DNA of 64,000 bases, taken from contig NZ_BRLB01000001.1 in assembly GCF_027923465.1 (NCBI RefSeq), positions 558,001-622,000 on the forward strand, read 5' to 3'. The notes beneath the pieces are model-generated. The model saw nothing but the letters and a program-made list of their open reading frames with translations, was not told where the DNA came from and searched no databases. A program made the translations under genes and the position numbers. The stretch comes from Vallitalea longa. GTDB taxonomy: Bacteria > Bacillota > Clostridia > Lachnospirales > Vallitaleaceae. Positions 8,154 to 18,900 of this stretch are shown in pieces. Numbering within the stretch: the first letter of the stretch is position 1; the number at the start of each line of letters is the position of its first letter.

Positions 8154-11100
8154 CTAATTACTAAACTTGAACCAATCGAAATCACCTACACCATAATGGT
8201 CGTTGAAAACAATGTAAATATCATGTATACCATTAGCATCTGATAAATTGATTGACTGTTCTTGGAATGAATCAAATGCTCCTGTAGCTTCAATGGTAAA
8301 AGTTCCAACTAATGTTCCTGTAGTGCTGTCTAATCTTACCTCTGCTCTAGAACCAGCATATGAATCAGGTACTCCTACTCTTGCTGTCATAGTGCTATAA
8401 CCTGTACCAAGATCAATATTACTATAGCTGACCCAATCTCCGTTATCACACCCACCGATTTTATTTCCACCATTGATGATACCACTCATATTAGTATAAT
8501 CTTCCGCTTCAATTAATATAGGTTGACCTGAATTTGAATTTTGACCCTCTAGTCTAGCATGCGCCCAATTAGCATGGTCATAATCAATATTATCACCTGA
8601 ATCTGTTACTTCTAATTTCAATTCATTACAGCCTGTGACATCTATACTTATGCTCTTGGCTTCATCTGCACCTGTCATAAGACCACTATCATATTTCAAT
8701 ATTCCGTCAGTATATACTTTGAATATTATAGTACCCTTATCATTAACATCATCATCCACACCAATATCACTCAAAAATCTGGTATAATCACCATTCAAGT
8801 CATATATTATTGTAGAATTAGCATGTGTTCCTAAACCTTTGGAATAAGTTTTTCCATTGATATTTAATGAATCACCATCTCTATCCAAGTCTTTTAATGG
8901 CTCTTGATAGCCACTCCAAGATGAATAATTCATATCACTTAGGTATGTTACTCCTGAACTTTCACCTGTAGTGAATTGTGAAACTCCGTTACTATTTACT
9001 TTCTTTTCATCTCTTAAACAATAAGCGTCTGATCCAGCTTCTACTTTCCAATAATATGTAGTATCAGAATCTAATCCTCCTATTGTTTTACTTGTATTTT
9101 CAACTCTAGAATCGATAACGATATTATCAAAACTTGAATCTTTTGCTACTGTTACTATATAGTAATCAGCTCCTTCTGATGTTGTCCAAACCAACTCAGC
9201 ACTTGTACTATCTACATTGTCATTATTTGCTGGTGATACACTTTCAAATTCTCCAATAGCTGAATTTAATTCAGTTCTGTAAGCATCTACCTTCAATCCC
9301 ATATTATCAAAATCTATAGGTTGAAAATCAGGTAATTGGTCATATATCGCTGAATCAGATCTAAGATTAAAGTTATTGCTATTTTCATCAACAAAACCTG
9401 GATTATCACTTGAACTGAAAGTTATATTATTATTGATAGTACCATATTGTGATGCTTTGGATACTATACTCATTGAACCACTTTTGTAGATTACATTATC
9501 AGTTACTACATTGCCTTTTGGATATGCAGCATTATCTGACCATATGTCAACTAACTTAGGATATTTACTACTCCATGGCTCTTGCTGATATGGCATGTTC
9601 ATCAATCTTTTATAATTAGTTCCATCTGGTGCTTGAGCTGCGGCGGAAGCCCAATTAAGTAATCTATCATCAATAAATACAGATTGTCCACAATCAATCA
9701 TGATATTATTGTCAACAATATTATCTCTTCCTCCACCAATCAAAAATGCTTTACTGCTGATATCATAAAATACATTACCTGTAATTTCTGCACTACTCAT
9801 TGCATCATCTAAATAGATACCATGAGATCCTAGACCACCTATTGATGGTATATTATGTATATAGTTATCTCTTATGATATTTCCTCTGTATGTCCAGTCA
9901 CGTCCAGTATATATAGCACCCGCATCACTAGTTTCATATACTACGTTATATAATTCATTATTCTCAATAACATGGTCATTACCATAGAAGTCTATTGCAA
10001 AATGAGGTGCATTGTGAATAAGATTATGACTTGCTCTGTTAGCAACACCTTTTAATGTTATGGCTGGTGTATATGTTCTTATTATTCTAGCGAAATCATT
10101 GAAATGATTATTTTCTACGTAATTGTTACCAGCAGTAAGTGTTACTCTATCTCCTCCAGCAACAAAAACTCCACCTGCTCCTGTTTCATAGATTTCACAG
10201 CCTACAATACCGTTGTTAGTTCCACCCTCTGGAACTGTGGCAGGATCGATATCTGCATGGTGTAAACCTCCAGGGTTTCCTATTACGACTGCTCTTTGTC
10301 CAAGTCTTCTGAATGTACAGGAAGCCACTAGATTATCAGATGCATTAAGCATCATGACTCCATCACTTCTGGACAATTCGAATGTAAATCCTTCTATATT
10401 AATATATGAAGCACCATCCAACTTGAATAATGGTGTATCAAGTATTGATAATTGTACTTTACTTTCCAATATATTACCCTCAGGATATATATACATCTTT
10501 CCATTGGTTCTATCTAGATACCATTCACCTGGCATATCCATTTCTGATAATAAATTATAAGCATAAAAACGTTTATTGCTTTCAATACCATAGAAACTAG
10601 GATGTTCTGCTTCTATCCTTTTAGTACTTGTATTGAGATTCTTAACCTTAAGATTATCATCAGCCCAATCCCATTTCCAATATCCGAATAACCATATTTC
10701 ATCTTCATCCGACCATCTTGAAAAACGAGTATCAGAATAAGAAAAAATAGGTCCTTGTTGGTTTATGTAATTCTCTGGTGCAACATATCCAGGATCTGTA
10801 GGTTTATCATCCACATGATTTCTAGGAATAAAACCTTGAGTAGAAATACTTCCTGTAGACATATAACCTTCATTAGGATATCTAGCCAATGTCATGGTTT
10901 TATTATCTACGAACAGTTCTGGAGCTGGTGGCAATTTTTCCCATCCGAATCCAGCTTTTGTTATCTCACCATATTCAGTAATCCCTAATGAACTTAAATC
11001 AACTTGTAAAACCTTATCCCTTGACTCACTTGGAAGTCTATCAAGAATCGTTTGATCTGTAACTTCTGTAAAAGCACTAGTGTCAATATCATGTCCACCC

Positions 11101-11468
11101 ATTATCTTTACATCTTCACCATTATATGCTTTGTAAGTTATCGGAGAATCTTCTGTTCCTGAATCTTCAGCAGTAAGTTCGAATGAACTGTCCCTATTAT
11201 AAGTACCTTCTCTTAGATAAACAGTTACTCCTCCTGCTGGTAATGAAGAGGTGCTTTTTAGAGCACGAATAGCATTTCTTGCTCCTTCTAACGTACCAAA
11301 AGGATCTTGCTGTGTACCTGAATTGTTGTCATTTCCATCTGGTGATACATAGAAACTAATTGAAGTATTAGCTGATGCATCTGTGTCAAAATAATTTAAT
11401 GCAGTTACACCAAAAAGTATGACCACACATAATAATGAAATCAATCTGTTAATGCTTTTGTTACCCAT
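8154..11468 (-). CDS. Secreted right-handed beta-helix protein with NPCBM and CBM6 modules (GH141-like)
   Basis: A 1104-residue exported protein, signal peptide about 1-33. Residues about 38-745 are a parallel beta-helix. The opening 'FYVSPDGNDNNSGT...PFGTLEGARNAIR' and 'GGVTVYLREGTY' resemble GH141 family glycosidases (alpha-fucosidase/xylanase). Many 'NNxI.N' turns are visible, e.g. VENNHFNDFARIIRTY and IENNELYNVVYETSDAGAIY. Then come an FN3-like region (about 750-835), an NPCBM-like module (about 845-975; SKGLGTHANS) and a C-terminal CBM6-like module (about 985-1104; IEAEDY..., ending VGDFDWFKFSN). It probably acts on a complex polysaccharide outside the cell; the substrate is unknown. AGGAG precedes the ATG. 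It lies 208 bp after the ECF S gene on the same strand, with no clear terminator between. Confidence 0.75.
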   Translation of the reverse strand: MGNKSINRLISLLCVVILFGVTALNYFDTDASANTSISFYVSPDGNDNNSGTQQDPFGTLEGARNAIRALKSTSSLPAGGVTVYLREGTYNRDSSFELTAEDSGTEDSPITYKAYNGEDVKIMGGHDIDTSAFTEVTDQTILDRLPSESRDKVLQVDLSSLGITEYGEITKAGFGWEKLPPAPELFVDNKTMTLARYPNEGYMSTGSISTQGFIPRNHVDDKPTDPGYVAPENYINQQGPIFSYSDTRFSRWSDEDEIWLFGYWKWDWADDNLKVKNLNTSTKRIEAEHPSFYGIESNKRFYAYNLLSEMDMPGEWYLDRTNGKMYIYPEGNILESKVQLSILDTPLFKLDGASYINIEGFTFELSRSDGVMMLNASDNLVASCTFRRLGQRAVVIGNPGGLHHADIDPATVPEGGTNNGIVGCEIYETGAGGVFVAGGDRVTLTAGNNYVENNHFNDFARIIRTYTPAITLKGVANRASHNLIHNAPHFAIDFYGNDHVIENNELYNVVYETSDAGAIYTGRDWTYRGNIIRDNYIHNIPSIGGLGSHGIYLDDAMSSAEITGNVFYDISSKAFLIGGGRDNIVDNNIMIDCGQSVFIDDRLLNWASAAAQAPDGTNYKRLMNMPYQQEPWSSKYPKLVDIWSDNAAYPKGNVVTDNVIYKSGSMSIVSKASQYGTINNNITFSSSDNPGFVDENSNNFNLRSDSAIYDQLPDFQPIDFDNMGLKVDAYRTELNSAIGEFESVSPANNDNVDSTSAELVWTTSEGADYYIVTVAKDSSFDNIVIDSRVENTSKTIGGLDSDTTYYWKVEAGSDAYCLRDEKKVNSNGVSQFTTGESSGVTYLSDMNYSSWSGYQEPLKDLDRDGDSLNINGKTYSKGLGTHANSTIIYDLNGDYTRFLSDIGVDDDVNDKGTIIFKVYTDGILKYDSGLMTGADEAKSISIDVTGCNELKLEVTDSGDNIDYDHANWAHARLEGQNSNSGQPILIEAEDYTNMSGIINGGNKIGGCDNGDWVSYSNIDLGTGYSTMTARVGVPDSYAGSRAEVRLDSTTGTLVGTFTIEATGAFDSFQEQSINLSDANGIHDIYIVFNDHYGVGDFDWFKFSN

Positions 11469-11676
11469 ACAAACTCCTCCATATCTTCTTCATTTTTTAT
11501 ATAATAAGCTTACACTTCTTATAGGTGATTTATATAAGCTTATTACACTTATTTTAATTATAAAAATATAGAAAAGATTATGAAACCCTAAATAATTAAT
11601 ATTGGGTACTGAATATTTACCAAAATCTACTATAATTTACCAAAAACTTATTATGGTTAATGAACCTTACTTTCTA

Positions 11677-12423
11677 CTAGTTATTTCCAGACTCTATAAG
11701 TCCATATTTTATCTTGATACGTTCCAATTTTTCTATCATGGTATCAGAGAGTATAAATAAAAAGAATACAGTGGATGCAGCATGGATTACATTGAACCAA
11801 AAACCTGTAGCATAATAGGTTAATAATACTCTGAAATCAAATTTTCCCGTTGCCATCATCATAGAACCAATATCTATTATTCCACCATATATGAAAAAAG
11901 TAGATAAAAGACCATATAGCAATAGCTTTATCTTGTTTCTCCTAAGGATTCCTTTTCTAAACAATATTCCTGCCAAGAAACCTATGATGCCAAAGCAGAA
12001 CATCTGCCATACTGTCCAAGGACCTTGTCCAAAGAAGAAATTAGAAACGAATCCTGAAACGGCTCCTACAAGAAAACCTGCTTCACCGCCGAAGCATACA
12101 CCTGATATAATCACTATAGCTACTACTGGTTTGAATTGAGGAATCATAAAAAAAGCTCCTCTTCCTGCTACAGCGATAGCTGACAATACTGCTATTATCA
12201 CTATTTCCCTAGCTTGAGGCTTTCTTCCCTCAAAAACCATAAGGAAAGGTATCATGGTATATAATATGATAAGTATGCTGATGAAGACATATTTCCTATC
12301 ATCCAATACAAAAACTCCAAACAAAATAGTTATTGGTATCAATATCAATATGATGATACTTGAAACTATTGTCCTTTTGGTCAACTTATTTGACTTTTGG
12401 GTTGTTCCATATTTTTCTTCCAT
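11677..12423 (-). CDS. ECF transporter S component, likely cobalamin (CbrT-like)
   Basis: A 248-residue membrane protein. Residues about 15-65 give two extra N-terminal helices. From about 72 ('REIVIIAVLSAIAVAGRGAF') the usual six-helix substrate-binding S component follows, with the small-residue-rich helices needed to dock on EcfT. It is the last gene of the operon that starts at the cobalamin riboswitch, and its start codon overlaps the ATPase gene end by 43 bp; AAGGATG lies about 11 nt upstream. With the dedicated T and A genes upstream it forms a complete group I ECF importer, comparable to the CbrT-type cobalamin transporters. The substrate call rests on the riboswitch and the DUF4430 partners, not on recognised binding residues. 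Confidence 0.72.
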   Translation of the reverse strand: MEEKYGTTQKSNKLTKRTIVSSIIILILIPITILFGVFVLDDRKYVFISILIILYTMIPFLMVFEGRKPQAREIVIIAVLSAIAVAGRGAFFMIPQFKPVVAIVIISGVCFGGEAGFLVGAVSGFVSNFFFGQGPWTVWQMFCFGIIGFLAGILFRKGILRRNKIKLLLYGLLSTFFIYGGIIDIGSMMMATGKFDFRVLLTYYATGFWFNVIHAASTVFFLFILSDTMIEKLERIKIKYGLIESGNN

Positions 12424-14033
12424 AATTCTACAACATCCTTTACAGTTACTGCATTATCAAACACACATCTTGTCATACGGTTACTACTTGTGGTATAAAA
12501 GCTGTTACCACTAAAAAATCTATTGGTGGTATTTTCCGTAACGATGCTTCCATCAAAGAATAAACCACATCTGTCTGCATAATCAGCACAAAATTCTATA
12601 TCATGAGATACCATCACTATTGTCACTCCTGTGGATTTCAACTTACTTAGGATTCGAGCGAATTCTATCTTAAAATGTGCATCCAATCCTTTAGTAGGTT
12701 CATCCAATAATAATATATCAGGATTCAGTAGAAGAACTTTTCCTAATGCAACTCTCTGCTGTTCTCCCCCACTCAAATCGTATGGATGGCTATCCAGAAA
12801 ATCTTTTACATGTACTAATTCACTTATTTCATTGATTCTTCGCTCTACGGACTCATTACTTAGCTTTTTATCATGAATAATGTCTATCAAATCCTCATAA
12901 ACGGTTTTTTTCACAAAAAGGCACTCTGGATTTTGAGGTAGAGTTACGCATCTTTTACCTGATATCTTAACTTTACCACAATAGGGTTTTCTGATACCGC
13001 TAAGAACTGATAGGGTAGTTGTCTTACCAGTACCGTTTCCTCCAACTATTGCATATAGTTCTCCTTCATACACAGTTAGGTTAAGATTATTAAGTATGTC
13101 CTTACCTTTTCTCTCATATCTAAAATTGACTTCTTTAACCTTAATAGCTTCTTTTTTCTTCTTGTCCTCTTTTTCTATGGGAATATCTTTATAATATATT
13201 GGTTTGTCATTAAAATAATCTTCAATGATATTACGACCCTCACGTATAGTTAAAGGCGTTAGATTATTGTCAATTTCTCCAAATATCCTAATAGGAGAAG
13301 GCATGGCAGTAAACATTTCATGGTTGGAATCTTTTAATATCTTACAGACTTCTCTAGGTGAATCATCGGCTATTATTCTTCCTGAATCCATTACAATAAC
13401 CCTATCTGTAATAGGGAAAATCTCTTCAAGTCTATGTTCTGTAATTATAATCGTAGTGCCAAAATCCCTATTGATTTTCTTTATTGTCTCCAAGAAATCT
13501 ACAGCTCCTATAGGGTCAAGTTGTGCAGTAGGCTCATCAAGTATAAGTACTTCAGGACTCATAGCCATGATACTGGCCAGATTGAGAAGTTGCTTTTGCC
13601 CACCTGAAAGTTCCGTCACTGATTTATGGAACCAGTTCTGTATGCCAAAGTAACTTGCCATCTCTGCTACTTTCAGTCTTATTTTATATTTACTGTAACT
13701 TAGGCTTTCTAATCCGAAGGCCAATTCATGCCACACTTTATCTGTAACTATCTGTTGTTCGGGATTCTGTAATACATATCCTATCTTCTGAGCTTGATCT
13801 TCTAAGTCCATTTCTTCAATGTTCTTATTATAGAATGATATAGTCCCTTTTTTATTACCATTGGGAGTAAGAACAGTTTTCAGATGTTTAATCAAGGTTG
13901 TCTTCCCACATCCTGATTTCCCACATATAGTTAAGAACTCTCCCTTTTTTATATTCAGATTGATATTATCTATCGCTTTCTTCTTCTGTAAAGGATAGGT
14001 GAAGTCTAAATTCTTGATATTAAATATTTCCAT
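12381..14033 (-). CDS. ECF transporter ATPase, two ABC domains fused
   Basis: About 550 residues with two complete ABC ATPase halves. Half 1 (about 1-235): Walker A 'GKSGCGKTT', Q-loop 'VLQNPEQQI', signature 'LSGGQKQ', Walker B 'VLILDEPTAQLD', switch His in 'ITEHRLEE'. Half 2 (about 300-530): 'GGNGTGKTT', signature 'LSGGEQQR', 'ILLLDEPTKGLD', 'VSHDIEF'. Fused EcfA-EcfA' proteins energise dedicated ECF importers. The frame is open to 14075, but the ATG at 14033 with GGGAGGAATT just upstream is the better start; it overlaps the EcfT gene by 28 bp, a sign of translational coupling. It powers uptake with the T and S proteins encoded on either side. Confidence 0.9.
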   Translation of the reverse strand: MEIFNIKNLDFTYPLQKKKAIDNINLNIKKGEFLTICGKSGCGKTTLIKHLKTVLTPNGNKKGTISFYNKNIEEMDLEDQAQKIGYVLQNPEQQIVTDKVWHELAFGLESLSYSKYKIRLKVAEMASYFGIQNWFHKSVTELSGGQKQLLNLASIMAMSPEVLILDEPTAQLDPIGAVDFLETIKKINRDFGTTIIITEHRLEEIFPITDRVIVMDSGRIIADDSPREVCKILKDSNHEMFTAMPSPIRIFGEIDNNLTPLTIREGRNIIEDYFNDKPIYYKDIPIEKEDKKKKEAIKVKEVNFRYERKGKDILNNLNLTVYEGELYAIVGGNGTGKTTTLSVLSGIRKPYCGKVKISGKRCVTLPQNPECLFVKKTVYEDLIDIIHDKKLSNESVERRINEISELVHVKDFLDSHPYDLSGGEQQRVALGKVLLLNPDILLLDEPTKGLDAHFKIEFARILSKLKSTGVTIVMVSHDIEFCADYADRCGLFFDGSIVTENTTNRFFSGNSFYTTSSNRMTRCVFDNAVTVKDVVELWKKNMEQPKSQIS

Positions 14034-14896
14034 TTCAATTCCTCCCATATGGTTATAAAAACAGGTGTATAGCATAATATGAAATACCCTATATAACTAA
14101 ATATGTTAATTGTTGAAAACCCAGCAAATCTTATGGTTGGGAAATATCTCACATCAGTAATATCAAGAATTGAACATACTATTATGAATAACCCTAAGCT
14201 TATGATTATAGTTACAGCTATTATATCTCTAGTCATAAAGTCATAATTGGAATAAGCTGTTCTCTTATTTAGACCATACCCTCTTGCCTTCATGCTATCT
14301 GCAGTTTCTATACCGCTTTCCAATGCCCATGTAATCATTATTGATAGAATCTTGATTCCATTCTTGGCCCTTCTTATCACATTACCATCAGTCACATCAT
14401 TTCCAATACATTTCTGTGCATTAGAAATAGTAACTATCTTCTTCTTGTATAAAGGCACAAATCTAAATACCATCGATAATATTAATGATAATGATGGTAT
14501 GATCCTACCAAATAGATATATGAATTTATCTGAAGTCATTATACAGTTATAACAAGAAAACCACATTATTACGGTTATTAGCATAGTACTGGATACCACT
14601 CCATATATTACACTCTCTAGTGTGAAGGGATTACCGTTTTTCAGATAAAATAGTATTGTTGCTCCCTCATGATTGAATAATGGATTGATGCATGCTACAA
14701 TAATCAACATTGGTAACATGAACATTATATTGAATCTGAACCCTTTTTCCCCTTTTAGGATGATTGAATATATGAATGCACCACTTATAGATATAATCAT
14801 ATATACTGGATGTAGAAAAAACATGCTGAATCCTATTACCAATATAAAATATGCAAAATTGACAACAGGATGATATCTACTGAAATGATCCGCCAC
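14006..14896 (-). CDS. ECF transporter transmembrane coupling protein (EcfT)
   Basis: A 296-residue protein with several membrane helices and a cytoplasmic coupling region. It carries the family's Ala-Arg-Gly motif in 'DSMKARGYGLNKRT' (about 200-213), which contacts the ATPases. It starts with GTG at 14896; its ribosome site (AGGAGGAGA) lies inside the last codons of the upstream DUF4430 gene, and the two genes overlap by 20 bp. Tight coupling to a surface-tethered DUF4430 protein suggests a shared job. It scaffolds the S component and the fused ATPase in the membrane. Confidence 0.88.
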   Translation of the reverse strand: MADHFSRYHPVVNFAYFILVIGFSMFFLHPVYMIISISGAFIYSIILKGEKGFRFNIMFMLPMLIIVACINPLFNHEGATILFYLKNGNPFTLESVIYGVVSSTMLITVIMWFSCYNCIMTSDKFIYLFGRIIPSLSLILSMVFRFVPLYKKKIVTISNAQKCIGNDVTDGNVIRRAKNGIKILSIMITWALESGIETADSMKARGYGLNKRTAYSNYDFMTRDIIAVTIIISLGLFIIVCSILDITDVRYFPTIRFAGFSTINIFSYIGYFILCYTPVFITIWEELKWKYLISRI

Positions 14897-15947
14897 TCAC
14901 ATCTCCTCCTATATCTCTACCTAAATCACATGTATATATCCACTCTATCTTATCATTTTCTTTCACCTGATATCTGGAACAACCATAATTAGGAAACCAA
15001 TCGTTAACTTTGTACATCCAACCACTCAAATCACCAGCATCGAATTCATAGATATTGTTTATTCCTTCTATATATGCACTATTGTACATAGGTGTTTTGA
15101 CGAATTCCATATGTATCTTAGCATTTTTCATTTCTCTTAGTAGTACATCAAATACACTTTCTCCTTCATATGCTGTAACTTTTTTGGTTGCAAAAATCAT
15201 TCCGTCCTGTGGAACAAGTTCCAACTTATTTTTATCAAGTAAATTCATATTGCTAAGAAGAATATCACATCTGACGGCTAACTCCAATTCAAAAGATTTT
15301 GATTCATTTACATCTGCCTCTTGTGGTTCTAAAGGTTGTGGTTTGCCTTCTGGTACAGGATCAGTTAGATATTCATCTTGTTCATTATCTTTAGTTTCTG
15401 TTGGAACAGAATCCGTATCATCATTTATAGTTGATTCCTTAGAAACCTTTTCTACATCATCAGTTGGTTCTGTATCATTTGTCGGTTTATCTTTTTGTTC
15501 TATGTCTGGTACATGCTGTTTTTCTTCTGGCTGTACACTTTCTTGTTTTATATCATCATCAGTTATCTTTGGTGTTTCATCTATCTGACTCCCACTGACT
15601 TCATTATTTTCATTATCTGTTTCATTGGTATCATCAGCATTATCAAGTTCAGAAATATCCTCTTGATTTTCAATGTTTGATTCTTCACTTTTTGCAATTT
15701 GCTGATTTTCTATATTATTATCTTTATCGTTAATATTATTTAAATCTTTATTTTGTTCCTGCTTCTCAACATTTTTATCTATGTTATCAACAATTTCTAT
15801 ATCTATATCTGAATCATCTTTATTTACTTGCTTTTCATTATTTATTGTATTTTTATCATCAACAGGTACAGCTGGTTTACTTCCCATAAACCAGCTGATT
15901 GTTAAGATTATTATTACTACACTAAGACTAACTATTTTCTTCTTCAT
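14877..15947 (-). CDS. Membrane-tethered DUF4430 (transcobalamin-like) protein with acidic linker
   Basis: 356 residues. Residues 1-21 are a basic then hydrophobic signal anchor, without a clear cleavage site or lipobox. Residues about 28-215 are low-complexity, dominated by Asp, Glu, Asn, Gln, Lys and Pro, which looks like an unfolded spacer across the cell wall. Residues about 222-350 form a DUF4430 module with 'ESVFDVLLREMK' and 'LSGWMYKVNDWFPNYGCSRY'. DUF4430 (PF14478) is related to the C-terminal beta domain of transcobalamin and intrinsic factor. It starts 9 nt after the upstream stop and overlaps EcfT. I infer that it passes substrate from surface capture proteins to the ECF transporter. 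The cofactor is not proven by sequence. Confidence 0.8.
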   Translation of the reverse strand: MKKKIVSLSVVIIILTISWFMGSKPAVPVDDKNTINNEKQVNKDDSDIDIEIVDNIDKNVEKQEQNKDLNNINDKDNNIENQQIAKSEESNIENQEDISELDNADDTNETDNENNEVSGSQIDETPKITDDDIKQESVQPEEKQHVPDIEQKDKPTNDTEPTDDVEKVSKESTINDDTDSVPTETKDNEQDEYLTDPVPEGKPQPLEPQEADVNESKSFELELAVRCDILLSNMNLLDKNKLELVPQDGMIFATKKVTAYEGESVFDVLLREMKNAKIHMEFVKTPMYNSAYIEGINNIYEFDAGDLSGWMYKVNDWFPNYGCSRYQVKENDKIEWIYTCDLGRDIGGDVSGGSFQ

Positions 15948-15956
15948 ACCGTATCC

Positions 15957-18900
15957 CTACTTATTCACATCACTCATATCATATAACGAGCTTTGATTAT
16001 TGACGAATCTCTCATATGCCACTAGAGCATAATATCCTTGTTCAGTAGCCATCTGGTTGACTTCTCCATCAACTAGATGTTTGAATCCTCCTCCTTGATT
16101 ATAGTATGTCATCAAGTTAGTTATTGGATCATTACCGTTTTTTATGAATCTATCATCAGTTGTTGGATTAATGTCTAATGAGCATAGTGCTACAATAACT
16201 TGTACGGTACTTTCCACAGTTGCTTCTGCTTCACCAGAAAAACTAGCGAATTCACTTGCAAATCCACCTTTCTCATCTTGGATATTGGATAGAGTCTTAA
16301 GTGCTCTATCAATAGCTTTTGTTACATTCTCATATCCATCCTTTTCATAATAAGGTGCAAGTGCTTGGATTGTCATTCCTGTTAAATCCGCATCAGCAGT
16401 TTCAGAATCTTGTCTAAGATTAAATCCACCTTCATCTGTTTCATATACATCTATTATTCTTTTAATGATTTCTTCTCTGCTTATAGATGCATCTTCCGGC
16501 ATTTTACTATTATTCAGATCTATTGTAATCAATCCATATATCAATTCATTAAGTCCCTGTCTATTACCAAGTATTTGGTGTTCCTCAGAGAGACTAGGCA
16601 TGTTTTTACCTTTGTTCCATGTATAATCTATAAGATCTATATCTTCTACATCTGATGGATTCTTACCTATAGCAGTAAGAGCGATAGCTACTCTTTGGGT
16701 ATCAGTTACTTTGGTGGACCATCTTCTTGAAGTTTTTGTTTGTTGTTCTTTAACTTTCTTTGCTACTTTCTTATAGTAATTATCATAATAATCTTTAGGA
16801 ACATCTGCATTTCTTCTTGCTAGACCAAGAACCGCCCATTCACCACCTACTGAACCAACAATAGGCTCTTTTACATTTTCAAGTATATAATTGGTAGTTT
16901 CATCTAGAGCCTGTTGTATATTATCATCTAATTTATTAATATCCAGATCTTCTTCTTTTAAATTACCCTTGAGTTCATAAGCTCTTATTATAATTACTGC
17001 TGCCATTTCTCTAGTGACATATTCCTTAGGGTTGAAATTACCTCCATAACCATTGATGAGCTTATGACTATAAGCAGTCTCAACATCTTTTATAGCCCAA
17101 TCAGATACATTATCAATATCTTTTATTATACTACCACTCGTTCTTTCCTTTAACTTCAAGGCACGAACTATGATACTGGCCATTTGCTCTCTTGTTATAT
17201 TATCATCTGGCTTAAATAGAGAACCGTATCCTTTTATGATATCCTCATTATATGCAGCATTGACATATGATCTGTACCAAGTATCTTTACTAATATCTGT
17301 AAATTCAATAGTGTCTGTTCCATGTAAATCCAAGTCAAGTAGAAGTGCTATCAATTTGGTAAATTGTGCTCTTGATATATTATCCTTGGGATTGAATTTA
17401 TTGTTATAGCCATTGATAAATTTCAATTCAGATGCTTGCTCTACTGCATCTTTTGCCCAATCAGATATACTTTCTTGATCTAGATATAGTGAATTATCTT
17501 TAGTCTGATCTTCTTTTACTTCATCTTTATTGCTACCTTCGTTATCAGAAGATTCCTTTGGTGTATTATTTTTATCAGGTTTACTATTATTAGATTTATG
17601 GCTATCATGGTCATCATCATTAGAATCATCCCAATTACCTGCATTGAGATCTTTTCCTAGATTGGTGGTATATCTTATTTTTACTCTATCACCATTATGT
17701 AACTTGTATTTGTCAACACCATAATTAGGGTACTTACCGTTGACACAATACATCCAACCGCTACCAGTTCCATGATCAAATTGACCGTCACCATCAATAG
17801 ATTTTATATATACACTTTTGTATTTATTTTCGGAAGGTTCTTCATAATCATAAGAAATATTCCTTGAATCCAATTCATCCTTAAGAACATCCCAAACAGA
17901 TTCTCCATTATTAAATTCAAACCTGGTTGATGATATAACGTACCCTTTATTGATTGTCAATTTATCAACTGAAAGGGTGATGTATTTATGGCTTGGTGTA
18001 GACGGATTGGAACCACTATTACCACTATTATCATCATCGTTATTACCTTTATCTTTTGTAGAAAATACTATAAAATCTGTAAAGTGCTTTGTCTTGACTA
18101 CTAAATCACCGTTACGGTCATATGCGAATTCATCTTTCTTAGAAGCTAACCCAGATGCATCACTGCTGTATCTATTGATATTATGTATGATATCATCTTG
18201 AATATATACTGCTTCTTTTCCAGCCTGACCTTTGAAAGTTATTTCCACATAATCAGAAAATACTATTGATTGTTCTGAACCTACCATAATTGATTGTTCT
18301 AATTCATCAACTTTTTTATTGCTGTTTATAATATTAGAACCTTCAATCTTATCTATTATGCTTTTCTTTCTGTTTTGGTCTAGTACAAGATTCCTTAGCA
18401 AATCAATATCTGCACCACTGTTCTTGTCAATACTGGTATTTTCTTTGATTACTAAAGCAGAATCATTATTCTGAGCTTCAATTCTAGGCAATTGATTATG
18501 TACATTGGAAAGATTTACTTTGACATTAGCTTTAGTGCTATTTCCAATATTCAATTTAACAGCTTTATCATTAGCGGTAACATTAACCTTGAATTCTTTT
18601 TCCACATCAGGAATTTTTATGTCAACTTGATCTTTTGTAACTGTTATCTCTTCACCGTTGTTCCCTACCTGCTTGATTTCATCTTGTCCTTCTGGTAGAG
18701 ATGGTATTGTAATCTCTGAATCATTTCCATCGTCATTCTTACTGATTTGGAAGTCTTGTCTGTTTCCATCTATAGTCACTACAGCATCATAATCTTTATC
18801 AACTGGGACTACAGTATTAAAACTGTAGTTCCCATCATTATCTGCTGATGTTGAATCGATATAGTATCTTTTATTCTCTTTTTGTATAACAACATTAACA

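Noticed and set aside
15055-15588. Ser/Phe-rich plus-strand frame opposite the tethered DUF4430 gene
   Set aside because: It is the complement of a repetitive Asp/Glu-rich coding stretch, has no ribosome site, and mirrors the real gene.
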